A stretch of 64,000 nt of DNA from Bacillus tuaregi (GTDB lineage Bacteria > Bacillota > Bacilli > Bacillales > Cytobacillaceae). The stretch covers positions 3,705,557 through 3,769,556 of the forward strand of contig NZ_LT629731.1 of assembly GCF_900104575.1 (NCBI RefSeq), given 5' to 3'. A model generated the notes under the pieces. It saw nothing but the letters and a program-made list of their open reading frames with translations, was not told the DNA's origin and made no database searches. The position numbers and the translations under genes are program-made. This document shows, piece by piece, positions 17,054 to 26,240 of this stretch (its first letter is position 1; every line of letters begins with the position of its first letter).

Positions 17054-18328
17054 TCATTCACTTTTTGTTACATTAATATGATTCCTCATATACTCCCAAT
17101 TTTGTGGGGCAGACAGACCGATATGCCAAAATGTCGTTCCATTTAGCTCATATTGATCTATTAGGTTATATTTCGCTATAAAGCTTCTGATGTCTTCAAA
17201 CCACACGACATGTTCTTCATTTCCCTTCCAATAACGATACCACGGTGCTTGTGCCACAGCGTCGTACTGAATCGGTGCTCCGACCATAAGCGCTAAATTT
17301 TGGGCATCTTTTACTGACATGGCAGTAGTCTTATTACTTGGGACCGCTTTATCATACCCATACAATGGAATGGATATTTGTAGTTTCCGTGGATTGATAT
17401 GTGTGATAGCATACTGAATGACTTGGTTAATCCAATTTATTGGAGCAACTGGTTCAGGCGGTCCTGTCGGATAACCATAGTCAATTGTCATGACAGCCAC
17501 TAAATCTGAAACATCCCCAATTGCCTTATAATCATACCCACCGACTATCGGGTTAAGGGGCATATCCTCTGCTTTCGCATGCACATTTACATGTAAAAGC
17601 AACTCACCTAATTGTGACTTTAAATCCCTTAAAAAAAGAATAAAGTCATTTCTACGTTCTGGAGGAATAAATTCAAAATCAATACTTACCCCACCATAAC
17701 CTCTTTGTCTGGATAACAGCACAATGCTCCTAATTAAATTATTCCTGGATAATGGATTTCCAAGTACAGTACCAATTAATTCTGGACTAAAATCATCAGC
17801 TAGATTTCGAATCATTAATAAGGGGATCACATTAAGCTGCCTGCTTCTTTCAACCAGACCGCTATCATTTAATCTCATATAAGCATATCCATCATTTGTT
17901 ACCGCATAGGCTGTTATAGCTAGGTATGTCAGATGATTAGCAACAGACTCCAGGCTTTGTATAGAAGCTTCTAGCGAAAACGGCAAAACAAAACCTAACG
18001 TGGTAATACTTAGTTTAAATGGCGAAGGAATACGTAATATTTGCCCAATCGATACTATATTAAGAGCTTGCAAATCAGGATTTTCATTTATGATTGCAGG
18101 AATGGACGTATTGTAGCGCTGTGCTATACTCCAAAGCGAATCACCTGCTTTAACCTGATAAGATCGAATGGGTAAACGACCACTTTCGGGAATATAAAGG
18201 GCAAATCCAGGTACGATCGTATTTTCAGTTGTTATTCCGTTGATTGTCATAATTGAGGAAACAGTAACACCATAATAGCTGGCAATGGTCCATAAGCTTT
18301 CATTGTTTTTTACCACGTGAACAGCCAT
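17054..18328 (-). CDS. LysM and GH18 spore-type peptidoglycan hydrolase (SleL/YaaH-like)
   Basis: About 424 residues from the ATG at 18328, which has AAAGGAGGG 7 bases upstream; an earlier in-frame start lacks this. Two LysM domains (about residues 3-47 and 55-99; KNNESLWTIASYYGVT and KAGDSLWSIAQRYNTS) bind glycan. A GH18 TIM barrel follows, with the catalytic strand YGGVSIDFEFI (DxE type) and the family patterns VMTIDYGYP and ISIPLYGY. This is the layout of SleL/YaaH/YdhD cortical-fragment N-acetylglucosaminidases of spore germination. It has no signal peptide, as expected for proteins made in the mother cell. It supports a spore-forming host. Confidence 0.93.
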   Translation of the reverse strand: MAVHVVKNNESLWTIASYYGVTVSSIMTINGITTENTIVPGFALYIPESGRLPIRSYQVKAGDSLWSIAQRYNTSIPAIINENPDLQALNIVSIGQILRIPSPFKLSITTLGFVLPFSLEASIQSLESVANHLTYLAITAYAVTNDGYAYMRLNDSGLVERSRQLNVIPLLMIRNLADDFSPELIGTVLGNPLSRNNLIRSIVLLSRQRGYGGVSIDFEFIPPERRNDFILFLRDLKSQLGELLLHVNVHAKAEDMPLNPIVGGYDYKAIGDVSDLVAVMTIDYGYPTGPPEPVAPINWINQVIQYAITHINPRKLQISIPLYGYDKAVPSNKTTAMSVKDAQNLALMVGAPIQYDAVAQAPWYRYWKGNEEHVVWFEDIRSFIAKYNLIDQYELNGTTFWHIGLSAPQNWEYMRNHINVTKSE

Positions 18329-18407
18329 TCTTTTTCCCTCCTTTCTTACCATTTTATTTTTTCAAAAGTTTTATATTCGGTATTTTCAAAACAACAAGAG
18401 CACAAAA

Positions 18408-18435
18408 AAAGTAACTTTAATCAAAAAGTTACTTT
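18408..18435 (-). terminator. Terminator of the YgbA-like gene
   Basis: AAAGTAACTTT / AAAGTTACTTT, an 11-bp perfect stem with A- and T-rich flanks. Confidence 0.85.
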
Positions 18436-18462
18436 AGCAGTTATATTATGACAAAGGCCTTA

Positions 18463-18813
18463 TCATCCATGGCGGTGTGTTACTTTTTCCTGCCAGATAT
18501 GCTTTACAGCCAACACCGGATGATAAACTAGCATCCATGGACCGGAAAAAATCATGACATCCTTAATTTTTTGACGATAGTCTGGTTTATAGCAATGGAC
18601 AGGACAATACGAGCAAAAGCTTTTATCCTCACCAAATTGACAGAAGGATAATCTTTTCATAGCGTATTCCTGTAAGTCCTGGCACTCTTCACAGAGTTCA
18701 TGGCGATGATGATGATTTTTCCGACAATAGACCTCAATCATTTTGGTGACCGTCTCTTTTTCTTTTTGAATCCTTGGTCCGTTATTGAGTACTTTTTTTT
18801 GTCTTACCGCCAT
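18463..18813 (-). CDS. YgbA-like 'nitrous oxide-stimulated promoter' family protein
   Basis: 116 residues, basic and cysteine-rich. The core is MIEVYCRKNHHHRHELCEEC and SFCSYCPVHCYKPDYRQKI, in which seven Cys and several His could bind a metal or an Fe-S cluster. The pattern and length match the YgbA_NO family, named for induction by nitrogen oxides in Gram-negatives. The C-terminal region (MIFSGPWMLVYHPVLA) is typical. Biochemical role is unresolved. Single gene with its own terminator. Confidence 0.85.
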   Translation of the reverse strand: MAVRQKKVLNNGPRIQKEKETVTKMIEVYCRKNHHHRHELCEECQDLQEYAMKRLSFCQFGEDKSFCSYCPVHCYKPDYRQKIKDVMIFSGPWMLVYHPVLAVKHIWQEKVTHRHG

Positions 18814-18916
18814 CGTTCACACCCTCACTTCTTAATGTATTAACTATAATTAGATTAGAATTCATCCTAACCATAACATATCAATAAACTTAAGGGGTTG
18901 ATATAAATCACAGTTC

Positions 18917-18951
18917 AAAAAGGCTGACCCTAAAAATGGAGTCAGCCTTTT
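18917..18951 (-). terminator. Terminator of the NhaC-family carrier gene
   Basis: AAAAGGCTGAC (18918-18928) pairs with GTCAGCCTTTT (18941-18951), at the end of the coding region. Confidence 0.88.
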
Positions 18952-18953
18952 AA

Positions 18954-20534
18954 CTATTTGGTTGTTATCACATTTTCTTGTACGTCTTTTTGCCGAGGTT
19001 TACTAATAAAAAATAGAAGTACTAACATAGCAAATACGAAGATAAGCCCTATGATTGAGCTGCCCGTGAGACCAAATACAATGTAGCCAAGCACAGCAAT
19101 ACCAGCGCTAGTGAGACTATAAGGTAATTGTGTCATCACATGGTCAAGGTGATTAGATCCTGCTCCTGTTGAAGACAGAATCGTCGTATCAGAAATTGGT
19201 GAACAGTGGTCGCCAAATACTGCACCAGCTAGCACGGCAGCCATCGCAGGAAGTAAAATATTGATGTCAACAGAAGCTGCAATATCTCCTGCAATTGGTA
19301 AAAGAATACCAAATGATCCCCATGAAGTTCCTGTTGAGAATGCCATAATCCCAGCCACAATAAATAATACTAATGGTAGGTAGGAAATATCGAAATTTGA
19401 TTTTTCAACAACACTAGCTAGATAGGCTCCTGTTTCTAATCTACCAATTAAATCAACAAGTGCCCAAGCAAACAACAGGATGTAAATAGCCGGGAGCATT
19501 GACTTAATACCTTCTACAATACCTCTTGTAAATATCTTTCCAGGCACTCCGCGTAACACCATTGACTGTCTGACAAACATAACCAAAGTAACGATAAGCC
19601 CAAATGTGCCGCCTAATAATAACGATTTTGTTACATCCGTATTTTCAAAGATTTTTAGAATCGAGGTAGTTTCTGCAGCCTGATATCCCGTCCAAATCAT
19701 AGCTCCTACTGTACCAATTACTAACGCAATAATAGGCCAAATGAGATCCCCGACTGTACCTGTACTACTTGTTGGAAGTGGATTCTTTAATTCTCCTGGA
19801 ATTGTTTTATTAGGATCGTAGAGCTTCCCTTCCTTTTGTGCCCTTTGTTCATGAAGCTTCATCGGTCCGATGTCCATGTTTCGGAAGGCAACTAAAAAAA
19901 CAATAAAAATCGTCGGCCACACGTAATAATTCATCGGAGCCATTTGCATAAAAGCAGATAGTGCGCTATATTCTGTCATTCCGTGAGCCGCTAAAATCGT
20001 ACTGATTAAGGCAATAATATAGGCTCCCCAGCTCGAAATAGGAGATACAACACAGATTGGTGCAGAAGTTGAATCGATGATATAGGCAAGCTTTGCTCTA
20101 GATACTCTATGTCTATCTGTAATCGGGCGTGTTACTTGACCAACTGCAAGCGCATTGAAGTAGTCATCAATGAAAATGATAATGCCTAAAACTGCCCCAA
20201 CTACCTGTGCACCAGCACGTGTTTTTACTCGTTTCATTGCCCAATCACCAAACGCCCTGCTTCCTCCAGAAATTGAAATAAAGGCAGTAATGATTCCTAA
20301 TAGTAGTAAAAAGATAATGATGTATACATTCCATGTATTTAATGCTCCATCAGAAATGAAGATTGCTTTGACTGCATCCCCTATGATAGCAATTGTTTCC
20401 CCCATATTGAATTGTGCCAGTAGTAATGCAGAAGCAACAATACCCGTTGCCAGTGATATAAGCACCTTTCTTGTAGCTACTACCATCACAATCGCTAACA
20501 AAGGTGGCAGTATTGAGTATATTGTGTTTTCCAT
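18954..20534 (-). CDS. NhaC-family transporter, probable lysine carrier (LysW-type)
   Basis: About 526 residues from the ATG at 20534, preceded by AGGAGGAGG. Roughly 12 membrane helices. The core has FIDDYFNALAVGQVTRPITD and, in the second half, FGDHCSPISDTTILSSTGAG, both signatures of NhaC-type Na+/H+ antiporters. The leader carries a lysine riboswitch with a terminator, so it should be expressed when lysine is scarce. NhaC-family genes under L-box control are known as predicted lysine transporters (LysW). Lysine uptake is therefore the most likely role; sodium extrusion is the alternative. No other lysine gene is nearby. Confidence 0.88.
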   Translation of the reverse strand: MENTIYSILPPLLAIVMVVATRKVLISLATGIVASALLLAQFNMGETIAIIGDAVKAIFISDGALNTWNVYIIIFLLLLGIITAFISISGGSRAFGDWAMKRVKTRAGAQVVGAVLGIIIFIDDYFNALAVGQVTRPITDRHRVSRAKLAYIIDSTSAPICVVSPISSWGAYIIALISTILAAHGMTEYSALSAFMQMAPMNYYVWPTIFIVFLVAFRNMDIGPMKLHEQRAQKEGKLYDPNKTIPGELKNPLPTSSTGTVGDLIWPIIALVIGTVGAMIWTGYQAAETTSILKIFENTDVTKSLLLGGTFGLIVTLVMFVRQSMVLRGVPGKIFTRGIVEGIKSMLPAIYILLFAWALVDLIGRLETGAYLASVVEKSNFDISYLPLVLFIVAGIMAFSTGTSWGSFGILLPIAGDIAASVDINILLPAMAAVLAGAVFGDHCSPISDTTILSSTGAGSNHLDHVMTQLPYSLTSAGIAVLGYIVFGLTGSSIIGLIFVFAMLVLLFFISKPRQKDVQENVITTK

Positions 20535-20620
20535 TCCTGTTTCCTCCTCCTGATTATTGAGGGGTGAACTTGACATGGGAAGAAAAGCAGTTTATTTTCA
20601 GCTTGCATTTGCAAGAAAAT

Positions 20621-20660
20621 AAAAAGAGCAGCAATAGAGAAATGTCTATTGCTGCCCTTT
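20621..20660 (-). terminator. Riboswitch expression-platform terminator
   Basis: The hairpin GGGCAGCAATAGA / TCTATTGCTGCTC on the minus strand is followed by TTTTTAT. It lies between the L-box aptamer and the carrier start codon and should form when lysine is bound. Confidence 0.88.
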
Positions 20661-20664
20661 ATAA

Positions 20665-20880
20665 GCAACTGTTTTCTCCACCACGATCTGTAGCTCTTCA
20701 TTAAAAGGATTTCCTTCATAATGACAGTGTTACTCTTATTCAGAGCAACCCCAGCATACTAAAACTTGACAGATTTAGTAGCTTCGGCGATTTTTCCTTT
20801 CAACTGTGGTCATAGTTGTCATCCTCACACAGCCTACTCTTAAATACCGCGCCTCTACCCCAACGGAATGATTAGGTATT
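20665..20880 (-). ncRNA. Lysine riboswitch (L box)
   Basis: On the minus strand the conserved L-box blocks appear in order: GGGTAGAGGCGCGG, AAGAGTA, GAAAGGAAAAATCGCCGAAG, GCTGGGGTTGCTCTGAATAA (with its GAGTAACACTGTCA partner) and GAGCTAC near the 3' end. Order and spacing match the lysine aptamer. The terminator hairpin and the NhaC-family gene follow. A sigma-A promoter lies just upstream. Binding of lysine would favour termination. Confidence 0.95.
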
Positions 20881-20897
20881 ATTTATTTTTCTAGAAT

Positions 20898-20926
20898 AGT
20901 ATAACAAATTATTACTTTTTTGTCAC
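20898..20926 (-). promoter_or_regulatory. Promoter of the riboswitch transcript
   Basis: GTGACA (20926-20921), a 17-bp spacer and TATACT (20903-20898) on the minus strand, about 20 bases before the first L-box block. Confidence 0.7.
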
Positions 20927-20962
20927 TATCGTACTTCCCGTTAAACTTTTGGTAAAAAACTC

Positions 20963-22477
20963 CTACTGACCTGCTAATTTTGTTACAAGACTAGTATGCC
21001 TCGGTTTTTCTTCTATTGGGTCCTCTGCAGGTACTGCTCGTTTAATAAAGAAAGCTAAAACAAAGGCGAGTGCAATAATTATCGTACTAACAAAGAAGGT
21101 AAAATTAATTCCATCTAATGTAGCTGTTAGGAGAATTTGCTGCTGGACTTCTGCTGTCGGCTCACCCCCAACTTGATGGATAGCATCCCTCATCATCCTG
21201 GTTACGACGTTTTCTGTCCGAATTGACATAAGAGTAACCAATAGTGCCGTTCCAATCGCTCCAGATACCTGATTTAACGTGTTATTCATCGCAGTGCCAT
21301 GGGGGTACAATCTTCTAGGTAATTGATTTAACCCATTTGTTGAAACGGGCATCATGACGAGCGACAAGCCAAGCATTCTGATTGCATGAATGATGACTAA
21401 GAACATATAGGTGGTTTCAAATGTCAATTGACTGAATAAATACGTTGCTATGCCCGTAATAGCTAATCCAATAATCGCTAAGATTTTGCCACCGAAGCTA
21501 TCAAATAACCTTCCTGTTATAGGTGACATGGCGGCATTGAGCAGAGCTCCCGGTAATAGCATTAAGCCAGCATCCATTGGTGATATTCCCCGAATGGTTT
21601 GAACATAGATAGGTAATAGCAGGAAACCGGAAAACATCGCCATGTTCATAATCATGGTTATGACGGATGATAAAGCAAACATCGGATATTTATATACTCC
21701 AAAGTTTAGCATTGGGTCGGCAAGCCTCGCCTGACGGATGATAAAATAAGTTAATGAAATAACACCTATACCAATTGTTACAAAAACCTGCGGGTTATCC
21801 CACCCTTTATTCCCTGCAGAACTGAATCCATACAATAATCCGCCAAATCCAATACTTGAAAGAAGCACCGAGAAGGAATCAAGCTTAATATCAACTATTT
21901 CCTTCTTATCCTTTAGCATGAAAAAGCCAAGCAAAAGAATGATGACAGCGATTGGAGCAATAAAATAGAACAGGGCGCGCCAATTGTAATGTTCTACAAT
22001 CCAGCCTGATAACGTGGGACCAATTGCCGGCGCGAACATTAAGATTAAACCAAAGACCCCCATTGCCGTTCCTCGCTTGTGAATCGGAAAGCTTACTAAC
22101 ATCACATTCATTAATAAAGGCATCATGATAGCTGCTCCGGCAGCTTGAACCATCCGCCCTAATAATAAGGTAATAAAGATATGAGAAATCCCGGCAATAA
22201 ACGTTCCTACAGTAAATAAACTCATTGCTGTTAAAAAGAGGTTTCTTACTGAATACTTGCGTATTAAAAAAGCTGTTGTTGGAATCATGACTCCGCTCAC
22301 GAGCATAAAACCAGTCGTTAGCCACTGAACCGTAGCAGTCTCAACCTGTAAATCCGTCATGATAGAAGGCAAAGCTATGTTTAATAATGTATTATTTAAA
22401 AATGTAATAAATGCACCAATCAGCAAAACGGCTATCAATCCGTAAGGTGGTCGATCAGTGTTGATCGATTGATCCAT
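20963..22477 (-). CDS. DHA2-family MFS multidrug exporter (EmrB/QacA/LmrB type)
   Basis: About 504 residues from the ATG at 22477 (AGGGGGAATC upstream); ten earlier codons lack a ribosome binding site. Fourteen predicted helices, the DHA2 count. Motif A-like and motif C-like segments are visible: LPSIMTDLQVETATVQWLTT in helix 1-2, AAGAAIMMPLLMNVM, and GPTLSGWIVEHYNWRALFY (antiporter motif C and the conserved Trp-Arg). Such proteins export drugs, bile salts or lincosamide-like compounds using the proton gradient. No linked regulator is adjacent. Substrate unknown. Confidence 0.92.
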   Translation of the reverse strand: MDQSINTDRPPYGLIAVLLIGAFITFLNNTLLNIALPSIMTDLQVETATVQWLTTGFMLVSGVMIPTTAFLIRKYSVRNLFLTAMSLFTVGTFIAGISHIFITLLLGRMVQAAGAAIMMPLLMNVMLVSFPIHKRGTAMGVFGLILMFAPAIGPTLSGWIVEHYNWRALFYFIAPIAVIILLLGFFMLKDKKEIVDIKLDSFSVLLSSIGFGGLLYGFSSAGNKGWDNPQVFVTIGIGVISLTYFIIRQARLADPMLNFGVYKYPMFALSSVITMIMNMAMFSGFLLLPIYVQTIRGISPMDAGLMLLPGALLNAAMSPITGRLFDSFGGKILAIIGLAITGIATYLFSQLTFETTYMFLVIIHAIRMLGLSLVMMPVSTNGLNQLPRRLYPHGTAMNNTLNQVSGAIGTALLVTLMSIRTENVVTRMMRDAIHQVGGEPTAEVQQQILLTATLDGINFTFFVSTIIIALAFVLAFFIKRAVPAEDPIEEKPRHTSLVTKLAGQ

Positions 22478-22616
22478 TTTGATTCCCCCTAGATAAAATA
22501 TGTACACATCATAAACTATTATTGATGATAAGAATCAATCATCTCATAAGGGTAGTTTGGATTTCGCACGATAAAATATCCATATTACTTATACAAAATT
22601 CTTCTGTCTGTGGTCA

Positions 22617-22655
22617 TATAAAAAGCTACTTTCACTGTGAAAGTAGCTTTTTATA
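22617..22655 (-). terminator. Terminator of luxS
   Basis: A near-perfect palindrome with arms AAAAAGCTACTTTCAC / GTGAAAGTAGCTTTTT just downstream of the luxS stop codon. Confidence 0.9.
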
Positions 22656-22666
22656 TTTAGCGCAAA

Positions 22667-23137
22667 TTATTCCTCTCCAAAAACGTCATGCCATTCCTTT
22701 CTCTTTGCCAGCATTTCACTTGCGAGCTCCTTGGCTCCCTCAAGACTATGACTTGCCGCCCACCCACATTGAACCTCGTTACATGCAGGCACTTCATCGG
22801 CTTCCAGTACATCCTTTAAGGTGCTCTCCAAAATATCCAAAATTTCCTCGTGATTATCGTGGTTAATCATAGTTAGATAAAAACCAGTCTGACAGCCCAT
22901 AGGACTGACATCGACAACCTGATCTGTATGATTTCGAATATTTTCAGCCATTAAATGCTCAAGAGAATGTAAGGACGGCATTTCCATATGTTCCTTGTTT
23001 GGCTGCTTTAGACGAACGTCATACTTATGGATGACATCACCATTCTTCCCTGTCTTAACCCCCGCAAGACGTACATAGGGAGCCCGTACTTTTGTATGAT
23101 CAAGATTGAAGCTTTCAACATTCATTTTTTTCACCAT
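22667..23137 (-). CDS. luxS: S-ribosylhomocysteine lyase (autoinducer-2 synthesis)
   Basis: About 156 residues. Splits S-ribosylhomocysteine into homocysteine and DPD, the AI-2 precursor, as part of the activated methyl cycle. The metal motif HSLEH (His57, His61) sits in [17 protein letters not shown]. The third ligand is the Cys in [17 protein letters not shown], and the catalytic Cys is in [11 protein letters not shown]. The in-frame GTG at 23146 lies inside the AGGAG site, so an ATG at 23137 or 23140 is used. This is a single-gene unit, not linked to mtnN or mccAB here. Confidence 0.97.
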   Translation of the reverse strand: MVKKMNVESFNLDHTKVRAPYVRLAGVKTGKNGDVIHKYDVRLKQPNKEHMEMPSLHSLEHLMAENIRNHTDQVVDVSPMGCQTGFYLTMINHDNHEEILDILESTLKDVLEADEVPACNEVQCGWAASHSLEGAKELASEMLAKRKEWHDVFGEE

Positions 23138-23241
23138 CATCTTCACTCCTATATAATATAAACTATTTCATATTAGCCAAGCCCAATATATTGTTCACCT
23201 GAAGGAACATCTCGATTATATCATACACCAATCCCTCGTAC

Positions 23242-23928
23242 TTATAGCTGAATGAGCGGATAGAGCCAGGGAAGAATCAGAGACGTAAGGATGGCAGCAC
23301 ACCCCATTGCCATGCTTGAAACCGCACCTTGTAAAGGTCCTTCTTTTACGGCCTGACTCGTACCAATAACATGTGAGACTGTCCCAATTCCTAATCCGCG
23401 AGAAAAAGGATCAGAAATTTTCAAGATAGTTAAGATGGTTGGAGCAAATATTGCCCCAAACAGACCAGCAATAATAACAAAGGCTGCAGCAAGGGCAGGG
23501 TCTCCCCCAACAAGCAAAACAGCTTCAATGGCTACTGGAGTTGTGACCGCTTTAACCGCCGAAGTAGCTTGAATTGTTTCCGATAAACCAAGCACTTTCG
23601 ATAACCATACAGCAGAAATAATCGTTGAGATTGTACCAACAATTAAGCCAAATAATGCAGGAAATAACTTGTCCATAATCACTTTCCGATTGTTGTACAT
23701 AGGTACTGCTAAGGCGACTGTTGCTGGCCCCAATAAATATGTCATATATTCCTTTGCAGGTGTGTATTGCTCATAAGAAATACCCATAATATGTAAAACA
23801 ATAATAATCACAATCGTTGCGGTTAATATCGGTGTTGTCATCGGTGATACCACTCGAAGGGATAACCATTTCGCGCCGAGATAGATGACGATAGTCAAGC
23901 CTATACTAATGAGAGTCAGACTGTTCAC
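23242..23928 (-). CDS. lrgB: LrgB family membrane protein (antiholin-like)
   Basis: About 228 residues with 6-7 hydrophobic helices. The GPATVALAVPMYNN and SAVKAVTTPVAIEA segments and GTVSHVIGTSQA near the C-terminus are LrgB/CidB/YohK signatures. With LrgA it forms a membrane system tied to control of murein hydrolase activity and, in some Bacilli, pyruvate uptake. The GTG at 23928 has GGGCGGTG upstream, and the gene overlaps the 3' end of lrgA, suggesting translational coupling. No terminator is evident. A LytTR or LysR regulator for the pair is not adjacent. Confidence 0.92.
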   Translation of the reverse strand: MNSLTLISIGLTIVIYLGAKWLSLRVVSPMTTPILTATIVIIIVLHIMGISYEQYTPAKEYMTYLLGPATVALAVPMYNNRKVIMDKLFPALFGLIVGTISTIISAVWLSKVLGLSETIQATSAVKAVTTPVAIEAVLLVGGDPALAAAFVIIAGLFGAIFAPTILTILKISDPFSRGLGIGTVSHVIGTSQAVKEGPLQGAVSSMAMGCAAILTSLILPWLYPLIQL

Positions 23929-24280
23929 GTTTAGACACCGCCCTTCTTGCAAGATACTGTGTCAGACCTGATGTCACGAGTAATCCAAAAGCCGAACTTA
24001 CTATAATCATAATCAGCAATTGAATGCCGCTGGTCTTGACAAGTCCTCCGTAATTCATTAATCCGACTGCAAAAGGAATGAAAAAAAAGGCAAGATGTTT
24101 ATTTAATAAGGTTGTTGCCTTATCAATATACTGTACTTTTACTATTCCGCTCACTAACAGGACAAATAACAAAACCATGCCAAAAACACTGGCTGGAATT
24201 GGCCACCCTAGCAGCGTTACAATAAAATCTGACGCTATGTAAATAAACCAAATAAGAAATAGCTGAAGGATAAATTTCAT
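23906..24280 (-). CDS. lrgA: CidA/LrgA family holin-like protein
   Basis: About 124 residues from the ATG at 24280 (GGAGTGAAAAGGAA upstream). Four membrane helices, with the family's GWPIPASVFGMVLLFVLL and HLAFFFIPFAVGLMNY segments. CidA/LrgA proteins resemble holins and act together with CidB/LrgB; one pair has been linked to pyruvate transport in Bacillus subtilis. The C-terminus is basic and cytoplasmic. It overlaps lrgB. Whether it is Cid-like or Lrg-like cannot be settled from sequence. Confidence 0.92.
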   Translation of the reverse strand: MKFILQLFLIWFIYIASDFIVTLLGWPIPASVFGMVLLFVLLVSGIVKVQYIDKATTLLNKHLAFFFIPFAVGLMNYGGLVKTSGIQLLIMIIVSSAFGLLVTSGLTQYLARRAVSKREQSDSH

Positions 24281-24358
24281 TTCCTTTTCACTCCTACATA
24301 AGACTAGCCACAACTATAATAAGATATTAATATGAAATCTGTTTTTCTTAGAAAAAAG

Positions 24359-24390
24359 AGCCTAATTTTGCAATAAAATTAGGCTTTTTC
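24359..24390 (+). terminator. Leader hairpin upstream of glpD (possible GlpP antitermination site)
   Basis: AGCCTAATTTT pairs with AAAATTAGGCT, then TTTTC, 60 bases before the glpD start. As the two flanking genes diverge, this is not a 3' terminator. In Bacillus subtilis a leader terminator controlled by the antiterminator GlpP precedes glpD; the match here is by position only. GlpP is not in the window. Confidence 0.6.
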
Positions 24391-24452
24391 TATTATATCA
24401 TACTGAATCCCTCGTATTCTCAAAATATATTTTTAAGAGTGGAGGATAGAGA

Positions 24453-26120
24453 ATGAGTGAATTATTTTCCAGTGTAAATAGAAGCAGCGTACTGAAAAAA
24501 ATGGAACAGGATAGGTTTGACGTATTAATTATTGGTGGAGGAATTACTGGAGCAGGGATTGCTTTAGATGCGGCAAGCCGGGGTATGAAAACCGCACTTA
24601 TAGAAATGCAGGACTTTGCTGCCGGTACCTCTTCCCGCTCAACTAAATTGATACATGGGGGCCTTCGTTATTTAAAAAATTTAGAACTGATGCTCGTAGC
24701 TGAGGTTGGGCGAGAAAGGAAAGTGGTCTTTGAGAATGGACCCCACGTTACCACACCCTTAAAGATGCTGATACCGGTGTACAAAAATACAGGTTTCGGA
24801 ATGTTCACTACTTCAATGGGGTTACGTCTATATGATTTTCTCGCACGAGTAGAAAAAAACGAACGATATCTGATGCTAAGTAAGGAAGAAATTGTTCAGC
24901 TTGAGCCTAAGCTGAACAAGGATGGGTTATTAGGCGGAGGTATGTTCGTTGAATACCGCTCAGATGATGCCAGATTAACAATCGAAGTGCTTAAGGAAGC
25001 AGTCAATCAAGGTGCCACAATCATTAACTATGCGAAGGTTACCGATTTTATTTACCAAAATGGGATATTGGCAGGTGCTAGTATACAGGACCAATTGGAT
25101 GGGCACCGATTTGAGATACAGGCCAAAAAGACGGTTAACGCTGCCGGTCCATGGGTGGATTCCTTAAGAGAAAAAGACCATTCTTTGCTTGATAAACAAA
25201 TGTATTTAACTAAAGGAATTCACCTTGTATTTGATCAATCTGTGTTTCCTCTGCAACCGGCTATCTATTTTGACACACCAGACGGACGTATGGTTTTAAT
25301 GATTCCAAGAAATGGAAAGACATATGTCGGTACGACTGACACACCGTATAAGGGTGATTTAATTCAGCCGCAAATGACAGTCAAAGACCGAGATTATCTC
25401 TTAGATACGATTCACTATATTTTTCCAGACTTAAACCTACAAAAGTGTGATGTTGAATCAAGCTGGGCGGGAGTAAGACCTTTAATTCATGAAGCTAACA
25501 AAGGTCCCTCTGATATTTCGCGGAAGGATGAAATATGGACCTCCGCCTCTGGTTTAGTCTCCATAGCAGGCGGCAAGCTTACCGGCTATCGAAAAATGGC
25601 AGAAAAGGTTGTCGATATGCTTGCCCATTCCTTTCAAAAGGAAGCGGGAGTGATGTTTCTACCCTGCCAAACAAAGCAGCTGCCCATTTCAGGAGGAGAA
25701 GTTGGAGGCTCCCAGCAATTCCCTGCTTTTATAGAGGGAAAAATCGACCTTGGGTTAAAGCTGGGATTAAATAAGAACACTGCTTATTCACTTATTAGAC
25801 AGTACGGTTCAAACATTGATGATCTTTATGAGATAATAGAAAGGAACCACTCAGCCTCTAACACATTTGGACTTCCGCTTGGACTGTATGCACAGGTAAT
25901 CTATAGCATAACAAAGGAGTGTACCTGTACACCTGTTGATTTTTTTCTGCGGCGGACAGGTGCCCTTCTTTTTCATATCGAATCGGTAAAGAAATGGCAG
26001 GAATCTGTAATTGATTTAATGAGTTACAAGCTTGGCTGGGATTCAGAGATAACAGAATCCTATCGTTTCGAGCTACAAAAACAACTACAGATACAAACAA
26101 CAGCATTAGAAACTGATTGA
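24453..26120 (+). CDS. glpD: Aerobic glycerol-3-phosphate dehydrogenase
   Basis: 555 residues. FAD enzyme that oxidises sn-glycerol 3-phosphate to dihydroxyacetone phosphate and feeds electrons to menaquinone at the membrane. FAD motif VLIIGGGITGAGIALDAASRG at about residues 25-44; the second signature TSSRSTKLIHGGLRYL follows; the substrate region has YVGTTDTPYKGD. The C-terminal alpha-helical domain is present. GGAGGATAGAGA precedes the ATG. glpF and glpK are not adjacent. A leader hairpin suggests control by antitermination. A family B repeat begins right after the stop codon. Confidence 0.97.
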   Translation: MSELFSSVNRSSVLKKMEQDRFDVLIIGGGITGAGIALDAASRGMKTALIEMQDFAAGTSSRSTKLIHGGLRYLKNLELMLVAEVGRERKVVFENGPHVTTPLKMLIPVYKNTGFGMFTTSMGLRLYDFLARVEKNERYLMLSKEEIVQLEPKLNKDGLLGGGMFVEYRSDDARLTIEVLKEAVNQGATIINYAKVTDFIYQNGILAGASIQDQLDGHRFEIQAKKTVNAAGPWVDSLREKDHSLLDKQMYLTKGIHLVFDQSVFPLQPAIYFDTPDGRMVLMIPRNGKTYVGTTDTPYKGDLIQPQMTVKDRDYLLDTIHYIFPDLNLQKCDVESSWAGVRPLIHEANKGPSDISRKDEIWTSASGLVSIAGGKLTGYRKMAEKVVDMLAHSFQKEAGVMFLPCQTKQLPISGGEVGGSQQFPAFIEGKIDLGLKLGLNKNTAYSLIRQYGSNIDDLYEIIERNHSASNTFGLPLGLYAQVIYSITKECTCTPVDFFLRRTGALLFHIESVKKWQESVIDLMSYKLGWDSEITESYRFELQKQLQIQTTALETD

Positions 26121-26168
26121 TCAAATTCGCCCTTCGAATTTGCTTCCGGATTACTGATAACAAATCAG
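26121..26168 (+). repeat. Family B dispersed repeat, copy 1
   Basis: CAAATTCG (26122-26129) pairs with CGAATTTG (26135-26142), then a CTTCCGGATTACTGAT block whose ACTGAT pairs with ATCAGT at 26163-26168. It starts directly after the glpD stop codon. Confidence 0.7.
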
Positions 26169-26184
26169 TCAAAATTATGTTTAG

Positions 26185-26201
26185 GAGTGTCAGTGACACT
26201 C
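26185..26201. repeat. 17-bp palindrome before the oxidoreductase gene
   Basis: GAGTGTCA-G-TGACACTC has perfect 8-bp arms. It lies 40 bases before the ATG at 26241, where an operator could be placed. Its GTGTCA/TGACAC arms also resemble family A ends. Confidence 0.5.
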
Positions 26202-26240
26202 TCATTCTTTGCTAAGAATAGGACAAGGAGGGAACTCTTG

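Noticed and set aside
20495-20719. 74-codon open frame on the minus strand upstream of the NhaC-family gene
   Set aside because: It lies across the lysine riboswitch and its terminator. The nucleotide conservation is that of the RNA, and there is no ribosome binding site.
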